From Betaproteobacteria bacterium (GTDB lineage: Bacteria; Pseudomonadota; Gammaproteobacteria; Burkholderiales; Casimicrobiaceae), in NCBI GenBank assembly GCA_016717855.1, contig JADKEV010000072.1, positions 13,921-77,920 of the forward strand: a stretch of 64,000 bases of DNA. Direction: 5' to 3'. The position numbers were made by a program, and so were the translations under genes. The notes beneath the pieces were generated by a model that saw only the letters and a list, made by a program, of their open reading frames with translations, was not told where the DNA came from and made no database searches. Below, piece by piece: positions 51,286 to 62,412 of the stretch (position 1 is the stretch's first letter; each line of letters begins with the position of its first letter).

Positions 51286-52053
51286 ATGTGCATCGCGCTG
51301 ATCGCCCACCAGGCCCACCCCGTCTACGCGCTGATCATCGCGGCAAATCGCGATGAATTCCACGCGCGCCCGACGGCCCCCGCGCATTGGTGGCCGGAAG
51401 ATGTGCTGGCAGGCCGGGACCTGGTCGCCGGCGGGACCTGGTTCGGCGTCCACAAGACAGGCCGCGTCGCGCTCCTGACCAACTATCGCGACGGCGCCGC
51501 GCGCGACCCAGCCGCGCGCTCGCGCGGCGAACTCGTCGTCACGGCGCTGCTCGGCACGCGGCCGCCGCAGCGGCTGCTTTCCGGCCTGCTCGCCACCGGC
51601 GAGAACTACCAGGGCTACAGCCTGATCGGCGGGCGTCCGGGCGACCTGTATTGCGTGTCGAATCGCAACTGGCTGGTCAAGCGGCTCCCGGACGGCGTCT
51701 CGGGGCTGTCGAATCACTTTCTCGATTCCCCGTGGCCCAAGGTCGAGCGGGCGAAGGAACGGTTGCGCGAAGCGGTGCGGGCGCCGGCGATCGACCCCGC
51801 AGTACTGTTCGAATTGTTGCGCGACAAGATCCAGGCGGCGGATCATGAACTACCAGACACCGGGATCGGCATCGAACGCGAACGGCTTCTGTCCAGCCCG
51901 TTCATCGTCGGCGAAAACTACGGCACGCGCTCATCCACGGTCCTGCTGATGGACCGTCAGGGCGGCGTCACGTTCATCGAGCGCACGTTCGACCCGCAAG
52001 GCGAGCCATCAGGCGACGTGAGGCACGCGTTCACGATCGCCCCCGCGCCCTGA
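51286..52053 (+). CDS. NRDE (TANGO2-like) family protein
   Basis: The protein has 255 residues. ATG 51286 gives the family N-terminus MCIALIAHQ with Cys2, followed by the signature [30 protein letters not shown] and the C-terminal [11 protein letters not shown] segment are conserved. The family resembles Ntn hydrolases; relatives include human TANGO2, and bacterial members are linked to heme handling. Activity here is unproven. It is 31 bases after the DUF4936 gene and is followed by a repeat array. Confidence 0.88.
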   Translation: MCIALIAHQAHPVYALIIAANRDEFHARPTAPAHWWPEDVLAGRDLVAGGTWFGVHKTGRVALLTNYRDGAARDPAARSRGELVVTALLGTRPPQRLLSGLLATGENYQGYSLIGGRPGDLYCVSNRNWLVKRLPDGVSGLSNHFLDSPWPKVERAKERLREAVRAPAIDPAVLFELLRDKIQAADHELPDTGIGIERERLLSSPFIVGENYGTRSSTVLLMDRQGGVTFIERTFDPQGEPSGDVRHAFTIAPAP

Positions 52054-52056
52054 TCC

Positions 52057-52152
52057 CGTAGGATGGGTGGAGCGAAGCGATACCCATCAATGATGGGTCG
52101 AGGGATGCGATACATATCAATGATGGGTCGAGCGAAGCGACACCCATCATCT
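52057..52152. repeat. Three tandem copies of the dispersed palindromic repeat, 30-base period
   Basis: Units starting at GGATGGGT (52061), TGATGGGT (52091) and TGATGGGT (52121) have exactly 30-base spacing. The first and third end in ACCCATC; the middle one has diverged (GGGATGCGATACATATC). The first unit keeps the CGTAGG edge. It lies directly after the NRDE gene. Confidence 0.75.
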
Positions 52153-52229
52153 TCTTACCCCAAAGACCTGAAGCAGCCCCTGGCGGAAGATTGCTCCATC
52201 GTAGTCCGGTCAACCCAAGGAGCAGCGCC

Positions 52230-52466
52230 ATGAAAGACAGCATCCTCAACACCGTCCTGATCGCCGTGACGTTTGCGGCCATCCTGTTCGCCGCAACCGA
52301 CCCGCGCCCGACCACGCCGGCCGCGACCGCCCAGGCCGGGCGCGTGTTCACGATGGAAAAGACCGTCGTGGCCGCCAGGCGCCTCCCGGTGGACGTTGCA
52401 GCGGCCGACGCGGACGTTGCGGGGGCCGGTTCGAACGTCACCTTGATCGCCTCGAACGAGCGCTGA
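52230..52466 (+). CDS. Small single-helix membrane or exported protein, paralogue 1 (78 aa)
   Basis: I do not recognise a family. ATG 52230 has AAGGAG seven bases upstream. Residues 1-20 (MKDSILNTVLIAVTFAAILF) form a membrane helix or uncleaved signal. A short polar tail follows with FTMEKTVVAARRLPVD and an Ala/Asp-rich end. The next gene repeats this plan and its upstream sequence (GTCCGGT-x-AAC-x-CAAGGAGCAGCGCC), so the two arose by tandem duplication. KTVV and the following basic residues are kept between copies, which argues that both are real genes. Confidence 0.65.
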   Translation: MKDSILNTVLIAVTFAAILFAATDPRPTTPAATAQAGRVFTMEKTVVAARRLPVDVAAADADVAGAGSNVTLIASNER

Positions 52467-52616
52467 AGTGTGCCTTTCGCGCCAGGCTGGCGGCAGTTCC
52501 CGCCAGCCGTCGCTGCAAATCGCAGAACCAATTGCAGCCATGGTCATCAAACAAGCGTAGTCTGTTCGAGCAGCAGTTGGCTCGTTCGCAGTCCGGTGAA
52601 CGCAAGGAGCAGCGCC

Positions 52617-52832
52617 ATGAGTGACAGCATCCTGAATTCCGCCCTGATCGCCGCAACGCTGGCCGCCATCCTGTTCTTCGCGATCGACGACGCCCGTCCC
52701 ATCCCGCAATCGGTCCTCGCTCAGTCCGCGCGCGTGGTGACGATAGACAAGACCGTCGTCTCAGGCAAGCGCCCGGCCGCCAAGATCGCGGCGGCCGGCT
52801 CCGAGGTCAAGTCGGCCCTTGTAACAGCGTAG
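52617..52832 (+). CDS. Small single-helix membrane or exported protein, paralogue 2 (71 aa)
   Basis: ATG 52617 has the same ribosome site and leader as the copy at 52230. The helix MSDSILNSALIAATLAAILFF is followed by VTIDKTVVSGKRPAAKIAAAG. Alignment by eye keeps DSILN, LIA, AAILF and the I/M-x-KTVV-x-x-x-R motif. Its last bases overlap the end of the convergent GNAT gene by about 26 bases in the corrected frame. Confidence 0.65.
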   Translation: MSDSILNSALIAATLAAILFFAIDDARPIPQSVLAQSARVVTIDKTVVSGKRPAAKIAAAGSEVKSALVTA

Positions 52833-53272
52833 CGCGGTTCCGTCCGGTCCGGCGCCGCATCGGCTGGTGCGGGAATGCCGGCTTCCAGATACTCGGGGCC
52901 GCAGGGCGCGAATCCGTAGCGGGCATAGAAGCCGACCGCGTGCGTCTGCGCATTGAGCAGCAATTCGGCGTGGCCGCGCCGCTCTGCCGCGCCGATCAGG
53001 TACTCGAAGATCGCCGCGCCGACACCCCGCCCGCGCCAGCCGGACAGCACCGCGATGCGGCCGATGTGGCCGTCGGCGAGCAGGCGGCCGGTGGCGACCG
53101 GGTTGCCGGCAGCGTCCTCCGCCAATGCATGCAGGCAAAGCGCATCGTCGGCGTCCCACTCCATGTCCTCGGGTATCCGCTGCTCGACGATGAACACGTC
53201 CCGCCGGACCTGTTGCAGCTTGGGTGCGTCAGCGGCCCAACTTGCATCGCGCACGGAAAATCCGCCGTTCAC
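52807..53272 (-). CDS. GNAT-family N-acetyltransferase, frame slip near its end
   Basis: GTG 53272 (VNGGFSVRDASWAAD) overlaps the ldcA stop as GTGA. The GNAT fold shows the acetyl-CoA loop IAVLSGWRGRGVGAAIFEYLI and the terminal strand region GFYARYGFAPCGPEYLEAGIP. After GIP the frame departs from the family: removing one C from CCC near 52870 restores GIPHQPMRR, the usual ending, with a stop at 52807; the span is 3n+1 bases. Uncorrected, the frame runs on to 52721. Substrate unknown; the family resembles ElaA/YjcF-type acetyltransferases. Confidence 0.78.
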
Positions 53273-54189
53273 TGCAGGCGCGCCCAGGGTCCGCCCGGCT
53301 GGACGATTTCGAGCTGCCAGCCATGGCCGTCGCCGGTCAGCGTACCCGTGCCGCCGATGGGCAGGCTGACCTTGTCGCGGATGTGCCCGAATGGCAGGCC
53401 GGTGAGCAGTGGGGTGCGCGTCTTGCCGCGGATGAATTCGATCGCGGTCGCGAGGTCGTAGCCGCCGTCGTTGTCGGCCAGCGTGTACCTGGAAAAGTCC
53501 CCCAGCAGGACGGCCGCCTGCCGGTCGAGCACGCCCGCATGGAGCAGCTGCAGCAGCATGCGCTCGACGCGATACGGATGCTCGCCGACATCCTCGACGA
53601 ACAGGATGCCGCCCTCGACCGCCGGCATCCACGGCGTCCCGACCAGGTGGGCGATGGTGCACAGGTTGCCGCCCCACAGGACGCCGGTGGCCGCGCACGG
53701 CGGCTGGTCCGCCGCGCGCACGGCGATGCGCCGGCGCGGCTGCGCCAGCGCAGCCCAGAACTGCCGCTCGGTGAATTCCGAGACGGTCTCGCCGCCGAAA
53801 TCGAAGCAGGCGGTCGGCCCCGCCAGGCTGGGCGCCCCGGTCACCGCCAGCAACGCCAGTTGCAGCGCCGTGCAATCGCTATGCCCGACGAAGAGCTTGC
53901 CCGAATCCGCCAGCAGCCGGTAATCGATGCCGTCGAGCAGCCGCGACACGCCATAGCCGCCGCGCGCGGCCATGACCACGTCGACGTCGTCGCGCCGGAA
54001 CATCCGGTGCAGGCTGTCCAGGCGCTCCGCGTCGGTTCCCGCGAACCGCTGCGCGCGCCGCCGCGCCGCGTCGTCGACCACGGCGCGATGGCCGCGCGCC
54101 GAGAAATACGCCTCGACGCGATTCAGCGCGCTCAGGTCGGTGACGTAACCCGACGGCGCCACGATGCCGATGACCAGCGCCTCCTTCAT
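53269..54189 (-). CDS. ldcA: L,D-carboxypeptidase (peptidase S66)
   Basis: The protein has 306 residues. The catalytic triad is visible: Ser in FVGHSDCTALQLAL near residue 105, Glu in GGILFVEDVGEHPYRVERML, and His in LLTGLPFGHIRDKV. The N-terminal IGIVAPSGY is also typical. It trims the terminal D-Ala from recycled murein tetrapeptides in the cytoplasm. It overlaps the DUF2087 stop by four bases and the GNAT start by three or four, in a compact four-gene operon. Confidence 0.93.
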   Translation of the reverse strand: MKEALVIGIVAPSGYVTDLSALNRVEAYFSARGHRAVVDDAARRRAQRFAGTDAERLDSLHRMFRRDDVDVVMAARGGYGVSRLLDGIDYRLLADSGKLFVGHSDCTALQLALLAVTGAPSLAGPTACFDFGGETVSEFTERQFWAALAQPRRRIAVRAADQPPCAATGVLWGGNLCTIAHLVGTPWMPAVEGGILFVEDVGEHPYRVERMLLQLLHAGVLDRQAAVLLGDFSRYTLADNDGGYDLATAIEFIRGKTRTPLLTGLPFGHIRDKVSLPIGGTGTLTGDGHGWQLEIVQPGGPWARLQ

Positions 54190-54635
54190 GCGGCGCCCGT
54201 GCTGCCGGCGCCGCCAGCCTGCCGCAGCCAGGCATCCTTGCGCGCGGCCCGCTGCGCCTGCCGATCGCGGCGCGCGCCCGCGACGATGGCGTCCGCGTCC
54301 TGCGCGGTCGGCGCGGCGGGCATCCCCGCGATCGCCTCGGGATGGACGCGATACTCGGCACAGTCGGCCGTCCGGGCCAGAACCTGCGTATCGATCAGCA
54401 GCCGGCGCAGGTTCACGTGGTCGGTCTCGACCATGCTGCCGGCGCCGGCCAGCCAGGCCTTGAGCCGCTCGTTGACCTGCCGCTCGGTGTACACCGTAGC
54501 CGCCTCGAAGCGGGCCAGTATTGTCGCGTGGAGCACGGCGCGGTCCACCTCGCCCAGTCCGGCAAAAGTCGCGATCGTCATGCCCTCGCGCAAGGCCAGC
54601 TTGCGCAGCCGCTGCTCGAATTCCGTCGTGATCAT
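54186..54635 (-). CDS. DUF2087-family protein
   Basis: The protein has 149 residues. ATG 54635 (MITTEFEQRLRKLALREG) has GGAGG upstream within the end of tadA. The DUF2087 core is clear: RFEAATVYTERQVNERLKAWL and HVNLRRLLIDTQVLART followed by YRV. The family is predicted to bind nucleic acid and in some species is attached to HTH regulators. The C-terminus is a basic Arg/Gln-rich tail. Translationally coupled to tadA and ldcA. Confidence 0.82.
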   Translation of the reverse strand: MITTEFEQRLRKLALREGMTIATFAGLGEVDRAVLHATILARFEAATVYTERQVNERLKAWLAGAGSMVETDHVNLRRLLIDTQVLARTADCAEYRVHPEAIAGMPAAPTAQDADAIVAGARRDRQAQRAARKDAWLRQAGGAGSTGAA

Positions 54636-54639
54636 CGCT

Positions 54640-57019
<2,380 letters not shown>

Positions 57020-57203
57020 AGAGGTTCGACCGTCAAAGCCATCATCCGGCGATTATGCCATGTGCATGACGCGGGCTGTGCGCGATCGCAGCCCTCTCTT
57101 CGCCGCTGCGCGCTTATAGAGCACCGGCCGGCGCCCGGCCAGCGAGTGACCGCACCGCCCATCTGCCCATGCCTACCATTCGTAGGGAACGGTCCGGGCG
57201 TGA

Positions 57204-57233
57204 TTGACAGGCGCGGTGTTATGCAAATAGCAT
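57204..57233 (+). promoter_or_regulatory. Candidate sigma-70 promoter for the DUF1800-DUF1501 pair
   Basis: TTGACA (57204-57209) is perfect; 18 bases later stands TAGCAT (57228-57233). A small palindrome, ATGC-AAATA-GCAT (57221-57233), overlaps the -10 and could be an operator. The predicted start lies about 65 bases before ATG 57306. Confidence 0.5.
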
Positions 57234-57305
57234 GATTGCGCCTCGAGCAGCGCGCCGGGCCAGCCCAGCCGGGCCTGGCCGGCCAGGCCCCGAACGGAGA
57301 ACACG

Positions 57306-59330
57306 ATGCGACATCTGGTGCTGGCCGGTGCACGGCTGCGGCGATGGGTCCTGGGGACGGCGTTGCTCATCGCGGCGGGTGTCTCCGGCAGCCCCCACGC
57401 GCAGTGCAGTTTCGATGTCGACGCCAATGGCGGGATCGACGCGCTGACCGATGGCATCATGATCCTGCGCGCGGGGTTCGGCCTGACCGGCCCGACCCTC
57501 ACCCAGGGCGCGCTCGGCACCGGCGCGACGCGCACCGACCCGGCGCTGGTGCTCGCCTTCATCAACGCCAACAAGACCACGCAGTACGACCTTGACGGCA
57601 ACGGCAGCTTTGACGCGCTGACCGACGGCCTGATGATCTTGCGGTACATGTTCGGCCTTTCCGGCACGAGCGTCACCAACGGGGCGATCGGCACCAACCC
57701 GACGCGGCCGGACTGGACCGCGGTCAACGGCTTCCTCCTCAATGGCTGCGGCACGGGCCCGTCGGTGCAACTGCGCGATGCGGTCCGGCTGCTCACCCAG
57801 GCGACCTGGGGTCCGAAGCAATCCGAAGTCAACACCCTCGCCGGGTCCCCGCCGCCCCAGGTCGACAACTGGATCACGCAGCAATTCGCGCTGCCGGGCG
57901 TGAACCACATCGACTGGATCATCGCGCGCGACGCGCTCGGCTCGGTTTCCACGAGCGACTCGATCGAATCGTTCTGGATGCAGGCGCTGGCCGGGAACGA
58001 CCAGCTGCGCCAGCGCGTCGCCTATGCGCTGTCGCAGATCCTCGTGGTCTCGGACCAGAAGGACGGACTGGGGAACCCGTGGCTGATCTCCGGCTACTTC
58101 GACGTCCTGTCGCGCAACGCCTTCGGCAACTTCCGGACCCTGCTCGAGGAGATCACGAAGAACCCGGCGATGGCGCTGTGGCTGGACCACATCTGCAACG
58201 ACAAGGAGACCGCGACCCGGCTCCCCAACGAAAACTACGCGCGCGAGATCCTGCAGCTGTTCTCGATCGGCACCGTCTGGCTGAACCAGGACGGCACGCC
58301 GATGCTCGATGCCCAGAACAATCCGCTCCCGACCTATGACCAGAACGTGGTCCAGGGCTTCGCCAAGGTCTTCACCGGCTGGTCGTACAGCGGCTCGGCG
58401 AACTGGTGCGCGTATCCCGCGACCGACCTCCCGTGGTACGCCCCGCTGGTTGCCTTCAACAACAGGCACTCGATTTCCAGCAAGCAGCTGCTCAGCCTCA
58501 CGCCCGGCGGCGCCAGCGTGGTCCTGCCGGCGCAGACCGCGCAGACCGCGAACGCCCAGGCCGACCTGACCGCGGCGCTGGACAACATCTTCAATCATCC
58601 GAACGTCGGCCCCTATATCGGCAAGCAGCTGATCAAGCTGCTGGTCACCAGCAACCCGAGCCCCGGCTACGTCTCGCGCGTGGCCGCCAAGTTCGCCAAC
58701 AACGGCAGCGGCGTGCGCGGCGACATGCAAGCGGTCATCCGCGCGGTGCTCACGGACACCGACGCGCGCGACCAGGCCATCGCGCAGGGCGCCGGCTACG
58801 GCAAGTTGCGCGAGCCGGCGGTCCGCTTCGGCAACCTGATGCGCACGTTCCACGCCACCGCGGTGTCGGGCCGCTACAGCTTCTATACGCTGGGCGACCC
58901 GCTGTACGGAGTCAACCAGCAGCCGCTGTCCAGCCCGACGGTGTTCAACTTCTACAGCCCCGACTTTTCGCCGCAGGGCGCCGTGGGCGCCAATGGCCTG
59001 GTGGGGCCCGAGTTCGAGATCACGACCTCGACCGCGATCGTCACGACGTCCAACAACATGAAAAACGCCATCACCGGCGGCTGGGGCTCGGGTGCCGACG
59101 CGATGGTGCTCGACTACGCGGCGCTGGCGCCGCTCGCGGCCAGTCCCGACCAGATCGTCGATTACCTCTGGCTGGTGATGGGCAACGGCGTGATGACGCC
59201 GACCACCTACGCGCAGATGGTGAGCGCGGTCGGGCTGATACCGCAAACTGGAGCGAACTGGCAGGCCGATCGCTGGAAGCTGGCGATCTGGATCCTGTTC
59301 AACTCGCCCGAATATGTCATTCAACGCTAG
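57306..59330 (+). CDS. Exported DUF1800 protein with dockerin-like calcium loops
   Basis: The protein has 674 residues; ATG 57306 has GGAGA seven bases upstream. After the signal peptide (ending SPHAQ) come two near-identical dockerin/EF-hand-like units, DVDANGGIDALTDGIMILR (near residue 38) and DLDGNGSFDALTDGLMILR (near 97). From about 150 the DUF1800 domain runs to the end: LTQATWGPKQSEVN, WMQALAGNDQLRQRVAYALSQI, RNAFGNFRTLLEEITKNPAMALWLD, NENYAREILQLFSIGTVWLN and FTGWSYSG. DUF1800 proteins are exported and usually paired with DUF1501 proteins; the joint function is unknown. The DUF1501 gene starts 21 bases later. Confidence 0.87.
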   Translation: MRHLVLAGARLRRWVLGTALLIAAGVSGSPHAQCSFDVDANGGIDALTDGIMILRAGFGLTGPTLTQGALGTGATRTDPALVLAFINANKTTQYDLDGNGSFDALTDGLMILRYMFGLSGTSVTNGAIGTNPTRPDWTAVNGFLLNGCGTGPSVQLRDAVRLLTQATWGPKQSEVNTLAGSPPPQVDNWITQQFALPGVNHIDWIIARDALGSVSTSDSIESFWMQALAGNDQLRQRVAYALSQILVVSDQKDGLGNPWLISGYFDVLSRNAFGNFRTLLEEITKNPAMALWLDHICNDKETATRLPNENYAREILQLFSIGTVWLNQDGTPMLDAQNNPLPTYDQNVVQGFAKVFTGWSYSGSANWCAYPATDLPWYAPLVAFNNRHSISSKQLLSLTPGGASVVLPAQTAQTANAQADLTAALDNIFNHPNVGPYIGKQLIKLLVTSNPSPGYVSRVAAKFANNGSGVRGDMQAVIRAVLTDTDARDQAIAQGAGYGKLREPAVRFGNLMRTFHATAVSGRYSFYTLGDPLYGVNQQPLSSPTVFNFYSPDFSPQGAVGANGLVGPEFEITTSTAIVTTSNNMKNAITGGWGSGADAMVLDYAALAPLAASPDQIVDYLWLVMGNGVMTPTTYAQMVSAVGLIPQTGANWQADRWKLAIWILFNSPEYVIQR

Positions 59331-59351
59331 GCCCGTCGAGAAAGCGCCGCC

Positions 59352-60911
59352 ATGAATCCCAGCAAGTACTCCCGAACGCGCCGGCTGTTCCTGCAACGCT
59401 CGGCCGCGCTCGGCGCCGTCGGCATGGCGCCGCTGGCGTTACAGCTCGAGGCGATCGCCGCCGCCGCCGCGCAGAACGTCGAGCCGCGGGTCAACCCCAA
59501 GGCCGGCGGCGGGGGCATCGACCTCTCCGCCGCGGCGCCCAACTACAAGGCGCTGGTCTGCCTGTTCATGTACGGGGGCAACGACAACGCGAACTTCATC
59601 ATTCCCTACGACCAGGCCGAGTACGACAAATACGCGCTGGACCGGACCAACCTGGCCGTGGCGCGTACCGGCGACCCGACGGTGCAGGTCACCGCGCAGA
59701 CCTCGACCAACATGAACCTGCGCGGATTGATTCCGCTCGGGCCGCTGGCGAACCAGGGCGGGCGCACGCTCGCATTCCATCCGAACGTGGGCAAGAACAA
59801 CGTCACCGATCCCGCCCAGTTCCGCAACGACGGCCTGCCGTGGCTGTGGGACCAGGGCAAGCTCGCCGTGATCGCCAACACCGGGCCGCTGGCGGTGCCG
59901 CTGACCAAGACCGAGTACAACAACAAGTCCAAGCCCCGCCCGCAAAACCTGTACTCGCATTCAGACCAGCAGAACACATGGATGAACAGCACGGCGGCCG
60001 GCTACTCGTCGACCGGCGTCGGCGGGCGCATCGCCGAGCTGGTCGACAGCCAGAACGTGCCGCCGCAGGGCCAGCCCAAGATCGCGACCTGCATCTCCAT
60101 CGCCGGCGTGAACACCTACCAGGTCGCCGAGACCGCCCAGGCGTATCAGATCAATTCGTCCGGGCCGGTGGGAATCTCGCCGGTGGCGTTCTTCAGCTAC
60201 AACAACAACACGGCGATCAACAATTCGATCACCGCCGCGTTCAACGAACAGATCACGCGCCTGCGCGGGAATCACTTCGAGACGCAGTGGGGCAGCATGA
60301 TGAATTACTCGCTGCAGACCAAGACGGCGATCACCAACGCGCTGGCCGCCAATCCCCTGCCCGGCTCGATCACCTTCCGCACTTCGGGCAACAGCCTGTC
60401 CTCGCAATTGCGGATGGTCGCCAAGCTGATCAACGCCAGCGCCCAGCTCGGCATGGTGCGGCAGATCTTTTTCGTTCAGATCGGCGGCTTCGACACCCAC
60501 GGCAACGAGTTCCATCCGCAGAACAACACCAACTGGAACCGGATCACCGAAGCGGTGTACGACTTCTACCAGGCGATGGCCGGCATCGGCGCCGCAAACC
60601 AGGTGACGCTGTTCTCGGCGTCGGAGTTCGGCCGCACGCTCGACTCGAACGGACTTGGCTCCGACCACGGCTGGGGCGGCCACCAGTTCGTGACCGGTGG
60701 CGCCGTCCAGGGCGGCCAGATGTACGGGACCTTCCCTGCCGTCGCGCTGGGCAGCGCCGACGACATCGGCCGCGGCAGCCTGCTGCCCACGGTATCCACC
60801 GACCAGGTGCACGCGAACCTCGCGACGTGGTTCGGCCTGACGGGCACCGAGGTCAACGACATCCTGCCCAACCTGCAGAATTTCTCACCCACCAATCTGG
60901 GCTTTCTTTAG
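59352..60911 (+). CDS. Tat-exported DUF1501 protein
   Basis: The protein has 519 residues. The N-terminus has a twin-arginine signal (TRRLFLQRSAALGAVGMAPLALQ). The body follows DUF1501, a family in the alkaline phosphatase/sulfatase superfamily: LVCLFMYGGNDNANFIIPYD, VIANTGPL, HSDQQNTWM, QIFFVQIGGFDTHGNE and FSASEFGRTLDSNGLGSDHGWGGH, with His and Asp residues placed like metal ligands. With the DUF1800 protein it forms an exported pair. Folding before export (Tat) suggests a cofactor or metal. Confidence 0.9.
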   Translation: MNPSKYSRTRRLFLQRSAALGAVGMAPLALQLEAIAAAAAQNVEPRVNPKAGGGGIDLSAAAPNYKALVCLFMYGGNDNANFIIPYDQAEYDKYALDRTNLAVARTGDPTVQVTAQTSTNMNLRGLIPLGPLANQGGRTLAFHPNVGKNNVTDPAQFRNDGLPWLWDQGKLAVIANTGPLAVPLTKTEYNNKSKPRPQNLYSHSDQQNTWMNSTAAGYSSTGVGGRIAELVDSQNVPPQGQPKIATCISIAGVNTYQVAETAQAYQINSSGPVGISPVAFFSYNNNTAINNSITAAFNEQITRLRGNHFETQWGSMMNYSLQTKTAITNALAANPLPGSITFRTSGNSLSSQLRMVAKLINASAQLGMVRQIFFVQIGGFDTHGNEFHPQNNTNWNRITEAVYDFYQAMAGIGAANQVTLFSASEFGRTLDSNGLGSDHGWGGHQFVTGGAVQGGQMYGTFPAVALGSADDIGRGSLLPTVSTDQVHANLATWFGLTGTEVNDILPNLQNFSPTNLGFL

Positions 60912-61020
60912 GCCACGTCGCGGTTCCGCGCCGGCCGCGCCGTGCGGGGCCGGACCGGCTGGCGCGCGACTGCGAGGCCCCATTGCCACCCCGCCAGGCT
61001 CAGGTCCCCCACAAGTCCGC

Positions 61021-61700
61021 TCAGGCTTCAGCGTCGACGGCGTCCGCGAGTTGGGCGAGGGTATGGAAGTGATAGTCGGGCCGCGTGATCTCGCCGACCG
61101 CGAGCGTGCCGCCGAATCCGGGCTGGCCGTGCCGGCGCTCGATCCAGCAGGTCGCCAGGCCCAGCCGGTGCGCGACGCCGATATCGTGGTGCTGGCTTTG
61201 CGCCACGTGCAGGTTGTCCGCCACCGTGAAGCCGCGGGTGCTGAGCCGGCCGCGCGTGAACGCGAAGAACTGCGGGTCAGGCTTTTCGCAGAGTGCTTCG
61301 TCACAACCGATCGTGTCGGCGAACGGCTGCCCGAGCGTGCGCTCGAAGTGCGCCAGCGCCCAGCGCTGGGTGTTGGTCATCGCGACCAGCTGGTAGCGCC
61401 GGCCCAGGCGCTGCAACGCCGCCACCGAATCGGGAAACGCCGGCCATCCGGCGGCCGCATCGCGAAAGCCCCCCGCGATGCCCGCCGTGTCCGGCAGGCC
61501 ATGCTGCGCGGCCACCGCGTGCCAGACGCGCACGAGGTCGTCGGGAAACCAGCCGGAATCGGGGCTGGCGCGCGCTTCGCGGTAGGCGGCAAGAAAGTCC
61601 TCGTCCCCGAGTGCAGCGCCGGGTGCGGCGCGGTGCAGGTAGTCGAGCATGCCGCGTTCGAAATCGATCAGCGTGCCCACGACATCGAACGTCAGTACCT
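61021..61700 (-). CDS. HAD-superfamily, L-2-haloacid-dehalogenase-like hydrolase
   Basis: The ATG at 61700 (MSLKDFKVLTFDVVGTLID) gives 225 residues (span rounded at the 5' edge by the ATG position) and a standard N-terminus, with GGAG about ten bases upstream. The nucleophile Asp is in LTFDVVGTL, with no second Asp, as in type II haloacid dehalogenases. Motif II Thr/Asn is in AMTNTQRW, motif III Lys in CEKPDPQFF, and LHVAQSQHHDIGVAHRLGLATCWIER closes the family pattern. The frame continues upstream without a stop into an AraC-type DNA-binding domain, so the protein may instead be the C-terminal half of a 376-residue fusion. Confidence 0.82.
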
Positions 61701-62151
61701 TGAAATCCTTGAGAGACATGGCAGTGAAACTCCGTTCATTGGTAAAGGGTGCAGCCGCGGGCGGTGGCCAGGGATGCGCCCGCTGCGCGCCGCGGCATCC
61801 GGCCTGGTACTGCCCCGGCGTCATGCTGCAATAGCGCTTGAAGCAGCGCGCGAAGTGGCTCTGGTCGTAGAACCCGACTTCGCTGGCCACCGTCGCCGCC
61901 GGCATGCCGGCGCGCAGCAGCGCCTGCGCGCGGCGCACCCGCTGCACGCGGATGTAGCGGTGCGGCGAGACGCCTACGCGCTGGCGGAACACCGTGGCGA
62001 AACGCCAGACGCTCAAGCCCGCCAGCGCCGCGAGGCCGGCCAGCGGCAACGGCCGGCCCAGGTGCGCCTGGATGTGCGCGAGCACACCGTCGAGCGCGCA
62101 CGCCGCGCGCCGCGCGGGCAGCGCAGCCGGATCGGATTCGCCTGCTGACAT
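61701..62151 (-). CDS. AraC-type DNA-binding domain, in frame with the following HAD domain
   Basis: From ATG 62151 about 115 residues hold a double helix-turn-helix of the AraC/XylS family: LPLAGLAALAGLSVWRFATVF and RRAQALLRAGMPAATVASEVG, then FYDQSHFARCFKRYCSMTPGQYQAG. No sensor domain precedes it. A Pro/Ala stretch then leads straight into the HAD domain. A stop one frame away (TGA after LYQ at 61736) followed by GGAG and the HAD ATG is just what two separate genes would show, so a base error may have joined them. Either way it probably regulates the HAD gene. Confidence 0.6.
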
Positions 62152-62274
62152 GGGTACAGCTTAAGGAAGAGTCGCCCGTCGATGGCTCTGTATTCCGCGC
62201 GCCGCGCGGCAGCGAATTGCAAAGTGGGCCCGCCGGCGGCATAAGCTGCGGCGGAGACACCGCACCATAGACAC

Positions 62275-62306
62275 CGTAGGATGGGTCGAGCGCAGCGACA
62301 CCCATC
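62275..62306. repeat. Dispersed palindromic repeat, copy D1
   Basis: The unit runs CGTAGGATGGGTCGAGCGC then AGCGACACCCATC. It faces copy D2 at 62384 in the opposite orientation with 77 bases between, so the two could pair as a large hairpin. Confidence 0.8.
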
Positions 62307-62383
62307 TGCCAATGCGACTGGATCCGATCGGATGCCGCCACGATGGAAAGCCGCTGGCTCAAACCGGTTTCGTGCCGCGCCGC

Positions 62384-62412
62384 GATGATGGGTGTCGCTG
62401 CGCTCGACCCAT
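62384..62412. repeat. Dispersed palindromic repeat, copy D2, left part, interrupted by the IS element
   Basis: It reads GATGATGGGTGTCGCTGCG then CTCGACCCAT and stops at the left edge of the insertion. The missing end, (AT)CCTACG, is found at 63830-63837 beyond the element. Confidence 0.85.

Noticed and set aside
52057..52152. Possible CRISPR array because of the 30-base period
   Set aside because: The units abut without unique spacers, are palindromic and occur singly elsewhere. No cas genes are nearby.
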